A DNA stretch of 64,000 bases from Sporobolomyces roseus (taxonomy: Eukaryota; Basidiomycota; Microbotryomycetes; Sporidiobolales; Sporidiobolaceae). A program made the translations under genes and the position numbers. Shown here piece by piece: positions 11,609-22,858 of this stretch. Below the pieces are notes generated by a model. That model worked only from the letters and a program-made list of their open reading frames with translations, was not told where the DNA came from and made no database searches. Each line of letters starts with the position of its first letter. The first letter of the stretch is position 1. The stretch is from assembly GCA_016617785.1 (NCBI GenBank), contig JADILM010000001.1:1364001-1428000 (forward strand), written 5' to 3'.

Positions 11609-14165
11609 CTAGGTGGCAGTAACGTAATCACCCGGTAACCTCGCCAAAACCAGTTTCCAAACTTTCTTCAATTCGATCGGTTCCCCATTCTTCTTCCACA
11701 ACGTAACGTCGACTCCATTCGTTCCCATCTCTTCCTCATACTTCAATTTCTCTTCCCTCTCCTGTTCCTCACTCACTTCCATTTCCTCCTCTTCACTCTC
11801 ACCTTCATCGTCATCATCATCACTATCCAAATTCATCCCTTGTATACTCTGACTCAATCCACTTTTCGCAGTCTTCCCCTTGTTACCTTTCGACTTCTTC
11901 TTCTTCGCGTAAATTCCGTGAGTGAGCGCGATCCCTCCTCGACCCACAAACCCTTCCCCTGGTAACCAACCTTTATTGAAATGAATCGCAAACTCCAAAG
12001 GCATCCCTCTCTTGTCTTTACTCTTGACCCTCAATCGAGCAAACAACGAACTCAGTGGTACGCGATTCCCTGAACCGGTTCGCTCGGCCTCGTAGGCGGA
12101 ATAGAGAGGAGAAGGGGTTAATTCGGATGGGAGGGACAAGGAGGCGAGAGCCGATTCGAGTGCTTTGATGAGCAGGTCGAGTGGTGTAGTCGAAAAGAAT
12201 CGCGAGAGGTTCGAATTCGAAGCTTGAGTGGGAGCCATCGATAATCGAGACTAAACCAACCAATTCCCTTCAATCAGCACGATTCGAGTGAGAGAGAGAA
12301 GAGAAAGAACTTACGTAGAGTTGCATAGATCCTCTGAAAGATGCATTAACATCGATCCCTCGTTGACTCAACATAGCCTGACTCGCGTTCCCACCCAATT
12401 CCATCCCTTCACTCTCCCTCATCCTAAACAATCCCACCCCAAACTCCTCAAATCAGCTCACACACTCACTTCTCCTCATACAGAACAATACTTGAGAGAT
12501 GTGGACGACTTACATCTCTTCGTATTCCTCCCCTGGTTGACCAACGTATCCACCACTCCTCAATCCATTCGCGAGTCTCCTAAAAATTTCAATCCCACTC
12601 TTACACAACCCCGTCGTCGAATCAAATAATGGATTATACCTATTCTCACACACCCATATCAGTTTGATCGAGAAGATGCGAAGAAAAGAAGGAGGTAAAG
12701 GTACTTACTGGGTGAACCAATCGAGTGATTCTAATTTTGAAATCGTTATTCTTTTCGAAGGATTCAACTCTAGTAACTTTAACAAACAATCTATAATTCT
12801 CTCGTAAATAGATCAAAGTCAGTGAGAGTAAGGTAAGAAGGTAGAAAAAGAGAGAGAGAGAAGACTTTACCTAGTGTACCACCTCGAATTCGACTCCAAG
12901 GATCCATCTCCAACAAAGTCCCATCCACAAACGCACAAAACTCTGCACTATTCTGAGTTGGCTCATCCCATGGTGTATCTACGCATATTTTCATATAATT
13001 CGTCAGCTCCGAACATGAGCAGGAGAAAGGGGAAAAGGGGAAAGGGGAGAGAGAGAGAGAAAAAAGGGAGAGACTGTTTGCGTACTTCCTACTAGTAGAG
13101 CGAAGAGGAGAACTCCAGAGGACCAAACGTCTATTGGTTCTGCTGCGTAAGGGGCAGGATGAGCTAGTTCAGGTGCAGCTAGATTCGCGCACGAAACAAC
13201 CGACATGAGCTAAAACCCTATTCTTCGTTCCTGGAAACGACGGGTTCGAGTGAGTGGAAAGGGGAGTGCGTACCGTATGGAGGCGAACCACAACGATCTT
13301 TCAATAATCGTTCTTGTCCTTTATACTTGAACACGGTAGCTAAACCAAAATCCGATACTTTCAAATTCCCTGTTTCGTCGTACCTCTTCGTCTCATCAGT
13401 TTCCGACACTGCGTACTGAATGATGATTATGGGAAAGGGGAGACGAACCGTTACCATCGAGTAAACAGTTCTCGGGTTTGATATCCCTATGACAGATTCC
13501 TTGTTTGCCGAGATATTTCTACATTCGCCGCCGATCATCCCCTCAATTAGCTTCTTCCCGTGTGAGAGCTAGGAGAGAGTTTGGGTTTAGGGAGTTGCTT
13601 ACGAGTCCTGAGATGAGTTGTCTGAAATAGAAATGAGCGACTTCTGGGTCGACTCCTACGTCGGGAGCTATCGAATCGAGCTGTGATTAGTACGGACTGA
13701 GAGTGAGGGAGGGAGAAAGTGTACGTACTGATCTTGTCGAATAGATCACCTCCATCAGCTATCACGGACGAGAGAGGGATCACAAGTTGAGCGAAAGATT
13801 CCGAGTGAGTTACGAGGTAGAGTGAGCTTACCTAAATCCAATACCATGTACAGTCCCATTGGCCACTCTGTTTTGATTCCTCCCCTCCTCTCTACGATAC
13901 AAGCTTGCCTAGTTTCTCCTCCAAACAATCTCAACACATTGCGATGTTTCAAAGTTTCGTGAATTCGCATTTCCCTCACTAATTGTTTCTGTTTCTGTTC
14001 TAATTCTTGTTGGTGGTGTAATGGGAAAGGTACTACTTTGAGTGCGGCGAATAGGTTGCTAGACAAGTTCAACGCGCGGTAGATGCTAGATTGTCCTCCT
14101 TGTCCGATAAAGTCTCGAGGAACGTATCCTAGTAAGGGTGGGAAGCTGGGAACTGCATCATTCAT
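11609..14165 (-). CDS. CHK1: DNA-damage checkpoint kinase Chk1
   Basis: Serine/threonine kinase domain at the N-terminus. Visible landmarks are the glycine-rich loop ([11 protein letters not shown]), the catalytic Lys in FAALKVVPF, a helix C Glu, [20 protein letters not shown] and CGSPPYAAPELA. The CGSPPYAAPE activation segment without a phosphorylated loop, and a C-terminal KA1-like tail ([20 protein letters not shown]), are typical of Chk1. In fungi and animals Chk1 acts in the nucleus downstream of the ATR/Mec1 kinase to block mitosis after DNA damage. An acidic Ser-Asp-Glu insertion sits before the tail (about 11,760-11,830). Start ATG at 14165; stop TAG at 11609. About seven introns with good GT-AG signals. 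It is divergent from the NAP-like gene at 14441, with a shared 275-base promoter region. Confidence 0.9.
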
Positions 14166-14440
14166 ACTCTTGAGTAGATGCGTGTGTTGCTTGAGGCAGA
14201 GAGTGAGACTTGTGAGAGTGAGAGTGAGAAGGAATCGCTTTCAGTCAACACAGTTCTCGCAATTCAAGCTAAACTCTATCGACTGTATAGAACTATCTAT
14301 GATAACTCAATTCAGCCCTTCGTGATCCTCTCTGACTCTCTAGTCAGAGTTGGAATGATGATGATTTATCGACTAATTGAGAAAAAGTTTGTCGCTCTTT
14401 GTCCTTCCTCCCACTCACACATACCAACACAAAAGCAATA

Positions 14441-15545
14441 ATGGAACGATTAGACATCTTGAAAGCTGCATTCGGAGATCAAGCCCAACAGTTTGAGGAC
14501 AACCTCAAGGAGGAATCAAAGGCTACTTTCGATGCATGTAAGCAACCAACTCCCCTTTCACTCTAGCGTACGACCACTAGTAGCTACTGCCTATGACCTA
14601 CTCTCTTACCCGCTATCCCTCTCTCGCTCTCTCGACTGACTCTAACTCGCTGTTTCTCATCTTCCCTTCTCTCTCTCTCTCTCGCCTCATACCCTAACCC
14701 CCCAAATGAACAGACATCGCCAAAGTGAAAGCACAGAAACCCATTTACAAGAAACGTTCAGAGTTGTCTCAAAAAGTTCCAGAGTTCTGGTTCAACGCTT
14801 TGAGGAATTGTAAAATGACTGAACAATCTCTGGACAATGTCGACGTCGAACCTTTGAAGCACTTGAAAGATGTTTGGATCGAACACGACGAGAAGGACGT
14901 GAGGGAATATGAAGTGACTTTCGTATGCCCTCCTTTCTCTTTCCTCGTCAAGATGAGGAAATTGCTTAACATTTTGTCGGAATGCTTTCATTCAGACTTT
15001 CTCCCCCAAGAATCCCTATTTCAAAGAAACCCAAATCAAGAAACGAGTGACGGTAACCCCTCCCAAACCATCTGAAGACACCCCCTCCCCTAGTCCTCAC
15101 GATCTCGATGCTCCCCTCTTCCTCCTTCCTGCTTCTCCCATCACCTGGACTTCGGACGATCACAACTTGATCAAGAAGGCGCCGAAAGTAAACGTGTTGG
15201 AGTTGGAACAGTTTGACGAGTTTGATGGAAGTACCGGAAGTTTCTTCAATTGGTTCTTGCAAGAAGGGGAGGACGATATTGGGTTGGCAGAGTACTTGTT
15301 GGAATGGTGGAGTCATGCTACCGAGTACGTTCTCATTCTCTTTCATCCGTCTCATCTTAACCTTCGAATTCAGCTTACGAGGGGAACGTTCGAGTAGATA
15401 CGCTGCGGGACTCTCACAAATGGATAGTGATGACGAGATGTCTGGAGGAGAATTCGATGATGAGGAAGACTCGGACGATGATGATTTAAAGAAGGAGATC
15501 AACCTTTCAGATGAAGACAGACCCAAGAAGAAACAACGCAAGTAA
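14441..15545 (+). CDS. NAP/SET-family histone chaperone
   Basis: Four exons: 14441-14537, 14714-14922, 14996-15324 and 15374-15545, all joining in frame. The N-terminal helix is followed by KPIYKKRSELSQKVPEFWF, the hallmark start of the NAP fold seen in SET and Vps75, then the earmuff region (TFSPKNPYFKETQIKKRV) and SFFNWFLQEGEDD, matching the SET segment that precedes the acidic tail. The C-terminus is Asp/Glu/Ser-rich and ends with a basic KKKQRK that may be a nuclear localisation signal. Family members bind H3-H4 or H2A-H2B and help histone deposition or acetylation. It is shorter than Nap1 itself and closer to SET/Vps75 in length and motifs. Start is the first ATG in frame. Confidence 0.88.
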
Positions 15546-16083
15546 AGCGTTTCGAACACATTCAATTCCTCGACTTCTTTCCGACCTCTGTAGCAGAACT
15601 CACTCTATCCCTCCTCTCCAACTTATTTTCACCTTATTCCTTTAAGCCCTCCCGAACCACAAAGTCAAGCTCGACTCGTTTATCGGACAAAACTTGAAAA
15701 GCAAATCGTCGAGATTTCGAGTCTGGGCTTTCTCGAGACTCCTGACGAAACGGAGAGGGAAACGACTGTGGGGGGTGATTCTGCTCAGGAATACTCAGGC
15801 TGGAAGGGGTGTCGGAGTGTGGTTGTCTGATCTCGTCTGATCTTTGCTCGTGATTCTCGCTTAGTTGTCTCCCGCTAACTGACGATTCTCTCGTCTCTCC
15901 CTCTCGATATGAGACCCTATCTCGTACTGCCCAACCTGGATTGATCACATTCGATACTCACAAACTGAGTACCCTACAGACCTGAATTTCCATTTCCTCC
16001 TCTCGCGTTTCTCACCTTCGTCCCTCTTATACAGTCTCAGTGCCTCCTACCAACAGTCTCAGTGCCTCCTCTCCTTCCTAGAC
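15546..16083. other. convergent intergenic region with an 18-bp direct repeat
   Basis: This lies between the 3' ends of the histone chaperone and the carboxylesterase. No exon was recognised. Two copies of an 18-base unit (ACAGTCTCAGTGCCTCCT) lie at 16031-16048 and 16053-16070, four bases apart. An open frame at 15634-15948 on the minus strand is Ser/Arg-rich and not convincing. Confidence 0.5.
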
Positions 16084-18490
16084 CTACCGACACGAGCCCT
16101 CTTCGTCAGTCACAGCAACTCCTCGACCTCTCCTCGAAAACCTTGGACTCACCTTTCCCAAACCCATCTTGATCAACCACTCGATCCCCTCGTCCCTATA
16201 TTCGTCCTCTACCATCCTACTCCCCTTGTTCAAGAACACCATATTCTTCCCTCCCTCGTACGATTCCCACCTCGTCTCATTCTTCTTTCCCTCATTCGAT
16301 GATTTCCCATTCGGATCCAAATGGTTGACGAAATTCAACCAATAGTTCTGCATAGTCGAGGAAAGCGAGAGGTCCCCGGGTCGATTTCCAAGTGGAGTTC
16401 GAACCGTACGGTTTTGAACGCCGAAGATCTGGGGCAACAGGAGAATGAGTTATTCCGAGGAGGGAAGGAGAGAGGGAGAGAGAAGAAAGCGCACGTAGGG
16501 GAGCTCGTTGGCGTGTGCGGCTCCAGCGTCGACTGTGGGTCATGATCAGGGGTTAGTTTACGCTTCAGCATCGATTAGGGAAGAAGGAATGAGAGGATTA
16601 CTCGTGTTGTTTTGGGGAACTTGGTTGAAACGCCAGCTGAACACTTTCACTTTGGAAGACATGGCTTCAGCTGCTTTGCGAGCACCTGCGTGGAGTTGAT
16701 CAGTCCAGATAGCGTTCGTTCTGATCGATACAAGGGGAAACGTCAGAAATTGAGCAGAGCGGAGGGAAGTTCAAGATCTTGGGAAAGAAGGAACAGAGTC
16801 CTTACCGTTTATCTTGGAGTCCGGTCGATACCACTCCATCTCCGGTGTCGAAGGGGCAACCGACTTCGTTGTCGTCCGGGTAGAGCTCGAGAAGTTTATC
16901 GATCGTTTCGTTCCCCGCAGAAATCGTTGCGAAACGAGCTGAGAATTTACCGCGCTGTCAGCCTGATGCGTACGACTGACAGTCAGCCTGATAAGGGACA
17001 CGCACTGGATACTGCATCTCGTACTGATGTGTCGTTGTTGAGTCCAACGGGAGTTCCAATTCCGGCTATAGAACGACTCGCCAAAACTCCGTCAGTCACA
17101 CGCTAGACTACTAGGAGAAGTTTTCAGGAGGCTTACAAGTCGCTTCATCCTTCGTCGCTCCGATCAAGAAAGGAACGGCGACGACACGCTGATTCGCAAA
17201 CGAAACTAGAGTGTTTTCCCTCATGAAATCGCCATCAGGTACGGGAGTAGGGTTGTACTTTGACGAGATCGTAGCATCTGCACGCATCATCAAGTCAGCT
17301 TTCATAGGTATAAGGTAAGTCAGCGGCGAGGACTCACTATAGAAAGTTTCATAAGGAAGAGCGCGAAGACAAGATAATTGCTCGTCGGTATCGCATCCGG
17401 TCGCATTCAAGAATCTCGACCAGGCTGGAGCTTGAGATTCGAGACTCGCATTGGAACCCGCAAAAATACCACTATCGATGATCGATGCTCGAAACAATCC
17501 CTCGTCGCGACCTCCGTACGCGGCCATTTGTGAAGCTACTGAGCTACCTCCTGCCGACTGTCCCCAAATGGTTACTTTTTGGGGATCTGCGCCGAATTCA
17601 GCGATGTTCCCTCGCATCCATCGCAAGGCGAGTCGTTGATCTTTGAGTCCGAGATTCAAAGGGGAGCTAGGGCTCGCTGGGAAACCGAATGCCGAGAGAC
17701 GATAGTTGATCGAAGCAAATACCTAAGAGATCGTGCGAAAGTCAGCGGAGAACAAAACAGACATTCGAGAGAATTAACGAACGATAGGTTCGCCATTTTC
17801 AACGGAACGCTGAACGAGGTAGCTCCCATTGTATCGAGGGTCGTTGGCGGTACCTTGAACGAATCCACCTCCGTAACTAACGACGAAAGATACCGGGTCA
17901 GCGATACTTGCGTTTTTTCGATATCAAAGCGAGAATCCACAAACATCCAAAAAAGAACGGGTAAATCGTCCCCTTTCTTGACACCCGACGGTCGAATGAT
18001 ACTGTACGGTGACGGAGTTGTCGATTCAATGTAGTTTCAGAGGAGGTAGACAAGACTCACTTGATATTGAGACAGTCTTCGTCGAGTGAATAATTCTGTC
18101 CGAGCGTAGCGTTGTTGGTCGACGAGATGCCTGTTCCTGGACATACATTTCCCCACTGCGAAGCATCCCTAGTCCCTTCAAATGTGCTGTTGTAAGGTTG
18201 AGGGTTCGCCAAACGCTGATTTCCATCAAATTTTCGAGTGAGCTTCCCGCGAACTTTGAGCCATTGAAGCCGAGACTTACGAGACTTCCGGTAGGCGGCT
18301 GAGCGTACGGTACGTTGAGAAAGAGATCTTGGGAGAGGGAGGCTTCGTAGCGACCTGAAAGAGTTCCATTCTTGATCGAGACATTGGGCGAAGCTGAGGT
18401 TTCGCGAGTTCGCAGAACGCTGTCGAGAGCGACTGGAGACGCTAGAGCTGACACTGCGAGCGTCGAGATCGATAGCAGTAGCGAGTACAT
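16084..18490 (-). CDS. secreted type-B carboxylesterase/lipase
   Basis: An alpha/beta hydrolase of the cholinesterase/type-B carboxylesterase family. The first 17 or so residues (MYSLLLSISTLAVSALASP) form a signal peptide. Visible landmarks: NVPYAQPPTGSLR near the N-terminus, DEDCLNINV, the nucleophile elbow TIWGQSAGGSSVA (catalytic Ser), a likely acid in ATKDEAT or the following loop, and the catalytic His in GAAHANELPYIFG. Several Asn-X-Ser/Thr sites suggest glycosylation. Such enzymes hydrolyse esters or triacylglycerols outside the cell; the substrate cannot be told from sequence. About nine short introns interrupt the frame. Start ATG at 18490, stop TAG at 16084-16086. The C-terminal 40 residues are basic and continue beyond the usual end of the fold. 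Confidence 0.9.
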
Positions 18491-20401
18491 GACTTGCGGG
18501 GATTTGTCGGTCGAGTTAGATAGATAGCGAAGGAAAGCTGGAGAGGAAGTTTGAGGAGACTATTCAATGTTCGAAATCAGAGTGGGGGCTTTAATCCTTT
18601 ACTCGAGGAAAGAGGGGATTGCTTTGTTAAGCTCGTAGACAGCGTGACCCGGTGGACGAATTAGCCGGCCGAAAACCGCCGGTCGAGCAATTCGCATTTC
18701 TTCGCAAGAGGGAGACGTCGATTGCTTTACCAGAGTCATTCTCAGGCAGTATGAACGCTGTAGAGGCATATGCAACAATATTCTCGAATGTCAGAAAGCC
18801 TACAGCATGTCGCGAAGATGAGGGTGTCGAAAAGTCGCGAAAAAGGGAGAACAGATGAAGCGAGCTCGAGCTCGAGCACGAGGTGAAGATCCGCTTCCAA
18901 GCCTCATCGCATTCTAAGCTAGCGCTAAACAATCAGTGTATTCGCTTTTCGCATCAAGGGGTCGCCGCTGAACGTTCGAACGATCACTCTCGACCTCCTA
19001 AGGTGAAAAACGACGCTTTTCGCGAACTTGTCGACTTCATAGTCTGCTGTCTGTACTCCCACGGCAGGACGGCTCTGAAACCATTCTTACAGAAGCTGTC
19101 ACTTGGTGTTCAAACATCACAAACGTTGCGTCCCGAACGACAATTCTACGAACGATCAAAGCTTGTTCTCATTTACGCCTCAATAGGGTAACCACGGTCA
19201 CGTCGAAGATTGCTTGCTTACATCACGATCTGACAAAAGCTGGACTCCAGCCTCCACACAGCGAATTAGACAGGAGTAAAGCAGGAGTCTCTTTGGAAGG
19301 GGTTGAGACGAAGATCTCACTTTTCGAGCTACTGGCTCAGCTGAGACTCGTCGTTCGACTGTTACTCCGTCAAGACGTCTTTGACTAATGCTCCTCCTGT
19401 CGCTGCAGCCGTCTACGGCCCCTTGGCAGCTCGAGAATGAAAGACGCAATTGAGCGAAGCTCCCTTCTCAATTTGGCTAAATTGATCCGTACGCTTGACA
19501 GCACATCGTTCTATCCCTCTCGACATCTAATGAAGTCGACGTCAAAGAAGGTCTCGGAGCATGGAACGAGATGAATTGAGCCCTTAGTACGGTAGACGGA
19601 GGTTCGGCAATTGGAGGAGTGCGGCTCGATGCGCCAAAACGACGGGTCGACGGTTGGTACAATTACCGTAGACTAGCTGACTAATCAACCTTGAATCAAT
19701 ATGTAGTTTTCCTCTTTTTTTTTTTTTTTGCTACGGAAATAGAAAAAGTTGACACACAATGTCAATCAACGGTTCCCAACTCGCGAGCGCTCTTCTGACC
19801 AAGTGCAGCTTGACTCTCCTTTACTCCTATTCAGCTCTGTAACTGTCAGTCTGACAAAACTTGAGCTTTGCATTGAAAGGAACATCGGCTACGAGAGCAG
19901 TAAATTAACCTTTTCAGTGATCGGTATCGTTTCCCACGCTCAAAAACGTGGTTCTGGCCGACCCTCGAGAGGAAGGAAGGTACACAAAGTATGCAAAGTT
20001 CGACGAGCGAAGGAGCGCATTCGAAATTGAAAGGATTGACACAGCTTATTGGAACGAGAAGCTTCCAGAGAATACTGGAATAGAGTGGCAAGACATGGAC
20101 GATCCCGATGTGGGTTCCTTTGAGCCGTGAAAGTTGACGGACGGAGTGCAGTTCTTTACGCGAATTTAGAGAGATCTGCCAAAGTCCGCCGTCGGACCTG
20201 AGCAAAATTCATCATTCATTTCTATTTGTGTTGAAGGGATCTACGAATCTGAGTCAACCCTAGCGTGTAGTTTGCATTTCACCGCTGCAGCTCCCTTCTT
20301 TTTGGCCAACCTCCACTTTACACTCTTGTCGTTGTTTCAATTCCTTTACTCTCGACTTTCACCTCTACCTCCGTTCGCCTCCTCTCTTCTTCCTCCATCG
20401 C
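18491..20401. other. 1.9-kb gene-poor interval
   Basis: It contains the promoters of two divergent genes and nothing I can assign. Open frames are short and begin at non-ATG codons. Bases 19921-20130 on the plus strand read as a protein-like stretch (for example ERIDTAYWNEKLPENTGIEW) ending in TGA, but the frame is closed by a stop just upstream and I could not join it to another exon. A run of 15 T occurs at 19715-19729. The region could be decayed coding or transposon-derived sequence; I have no direct proof. Confidence 0.5.
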
Positions 20402-22004
20402 ATGCCTATCAAACGTACCGCAGAAGAGTTAGAGAGACCACCATTACCCAGAGGAAGGTAAGTCCTTAGCTCTAGTTTCTCTCCCCTTCATCAAACTTTC
20501 TCGAGTGAAACTGACTTCCTCCCCCTCTCAACAGCGCTTGCCATCGTTGCTTCGCTCGTAAAGTTCGCTGTAGTGGTCAGCCTGATCCTGCTAGTGGTGT
20601 GTTTGGTTGCTCGAGTTGTTTGAGAACTGGTGAGCCGAACCTCGCTCTCGCTCCATCTCGTGGCCGAATTTCGCGTTTATAGTTGTACTGAGCCTCTACC
20701 CTGTTGTAGCACGACACCGAGGCCACGATGTCGCCCAGGTGAGGTGCGCGTTCGAGCGAGAAGGGTTATGTTCAGAAGAAGGCGGTTTAACTTTAGACGG
20801 TCAAGTGTTAGCGGGCTCTGCTTCGACTGGACCAAGTGAGTTGCCAGCCTCCTGCCTTAGTCAGGGGTATACACAAACGTATGCTAACTATTCTCGTCCC
20901 CTCGACACAGCTCGTCGTCAACGTCCTAGTGCTCGAAGTGCCGCTTCTTCTTCGACCAACTCCCTTCGCTCTACTATTTCGACCTCTTCTAGCGCAAGGA
21001 CCGACTCGTACTCGACCGATGCATCTTCTATAGCTCCTTCGACTGCTAACGTCTCCCCGGGTTCAATTCACAAAGCTTTCCCAAGTGAACTACCTTCGCC
21101 TCCAGCGAACTTTCAATACCCAGCCCATTTCTCCTCCCTTCCGCCTCTCATCCTTCCAACCTCAGTTCCCCTATCCTCTGAAGCTCTTTCACAACTACCA
21201 GACCCTCCGCAATCATCGACATCAGAGCTACCGACCCCCATAGCATGCACGCCAATGCAGAGTCTGCTCCATCGACGAGCGAATGCTCCACAACGACAAC
21301 TCTCACTCTCCGCCAACTCGACTCCTTCTGACGGATCACCTTATCCAAGTCAGTCACCTTATTTGTGCAATCAGAAGCAACAAGCGAGCGCTCCTCTGAT
21401 GGCTCCTCCCTCCTGGGCTCCTCCATCTCACCCTCACTACCCCGATTACTCTTCCTCTCAGCACCCTCTGCCACATTACTACTTCGACGGTCCTTTACCG
21501 AACACTTCATTCGCTCTCGACCTCGCTCCTTTCTCAGCCCTCACTCCTTCGACCCTCGCAAAAATGAATCTCACTCCTACTTCTTCCTACAATTTCCCTT
21601 CGACCTCTTCGCAGGTTCCTTCCGGCATCACTCAACCTTCAGCATTCTCTCCTAACGGCGTTGCGTTCACCGGAGGATCCGAAGTGCCCCATCCTCCTCC
21701 CTCCTCTTCTCATCCGGGCGACGCATCTTTCGCATCTTCCCTCTCGGGTTACGCTTCTACCTCGCAACAATACCCTCAGCACCCTCCCCCTCTCCCCTCC
21801 TTTGCATATCCTCCCGACTATACCCTGCCCCTCGCACCACCTGCGACCTACTACCCTCAATACTCGCAAAATCAGCACGACGGCGGATCTGCTCAAGGTT
21901 ATTCGAGTAGCTTCCACTTGCCGAGTCCAGGCGTCACTTTCTCTTCCTCGCTTCCACCTGGCTTCCGAGAAGAACCTCGAAACTATTTCGACGCGGGAGG
22001 TTGA
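20402..22004 (+). CDS. Zn2Cys6 (Gal4-type) transcription factor
   Basis: The first exons encode MPIKRTAEELERPPLPRGS followed by the zinc cluster CHRCFARKVRC, then CSSC and a later Cys in QVRC, consistent with a fungal binuclear zinc cluster whose last loop is longer than usual. Introns were placed at 20457 (GTAAGT), 20630 (GTGAGC) and 20836-20910; the last is a multiple of three. The rest of the protein is Ser/Pro/Tyr-rich and disordered, with no recognisable fungal_trans domain, so it may be a short activator or repressor built only of a DNA-binding head and a low-complexity tail. Start is the ATG at 20402, which gives a basic N-terminus ahead of the cluster; stop TGA at 22002. Target genes unknown. 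Confidence 0.82.
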
Positions 22005-22858
22005 TGAAAGAGAGGAAAGGGGAAAAGAAAAGAATCCAAAAAGAGGAGTTGTAGCACCCGCATTTCTCGTTCGTTCAGTACCGTATAGGGTCTTGTATTT
22101 CTTTCACGTCTTCGTTACGATCAAAGGGGGGTTTGTGAAGGGTCTTGAGATATTTTGTCAGTTCGATTTTCGATTGTAGCAGGTTGTAGCGTTTGGTGTC
22201 AGAACCCGCAATATCAATACCGGGGCGTTTACTATTCTTCTTCATCTCTTCGGGCCGTAGGAGAGGAAGTTTCATAGGATCGACGACGAGCAAACAGTAT
22301 GTAAAATCGAAGCGTTCGTCGATCAATTGTCGGTGTTCGAAGCGAGGTGATCTACAGAGCCGACGGGACGACGGACAAGATCTGCAGACGCCAATCCCGA
22401 CACCGAATCTTGGTGAAATTGTTCCGAAGGAACGGAAGAACGAGACGGAGCGAACTTTGGTGCTCCTCCTGTCATTTGCTTCTTGCGAAACGACGTTCAC
22501 AATGCTTCTGCATCGTTCTCCAAATGACGATCTGACGATGGGATGGTCGTCGACCGAGACTTACACTCTTGAGCTAGATTCTGCGAGCGACGGCCAGTCT
22601 TTCGATTCTTTCGCTTGAATGCAAGCTCGATCTAGGACTAGCTTGTTCCGTGTCAATCAGACTGTTATTACGAGTACTCTACAGTTCGATCACCGTGACT
22701 ACCGACTCTCTAATCTTCACAGAGCGATCGAGCATTCGTCGAGAGAGGAAAAAGTAAAATAGACGGTTCTTTCGGAATGATACGACATGCGTGAGCAAGA
22801 CAAGAAGAAACAGTGCAACGCCAGATCACCATAAACTGTAGTACAATTTTCGAATAAC
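22005..22858. other. convergent intergenic region
   Basis: This lies between the 3' ends of the Zn2Cys6 gene and the NYN-domain gene. Two opposed open frames of about 141 codons (plus 22193-22618, minus 22075-22500) exist, but both need non-ATG starts and neither resembles a family. I see no firm gene. Confidence 0.45.

Noticed and set aside
11193..11631. Open frames in the first intron of FOX2
   Set aside because: They cover the long intron between the three-codon first exon and the SDR exon and lack homology; the intron explanation gives a proper start.
22075..22618. Opposed 141-codon open frames on both strands in the intergenic region
   Set aside because: Both need GTG or similar starts, have no recognised motif and lie in the 3' region between two convergent genes.
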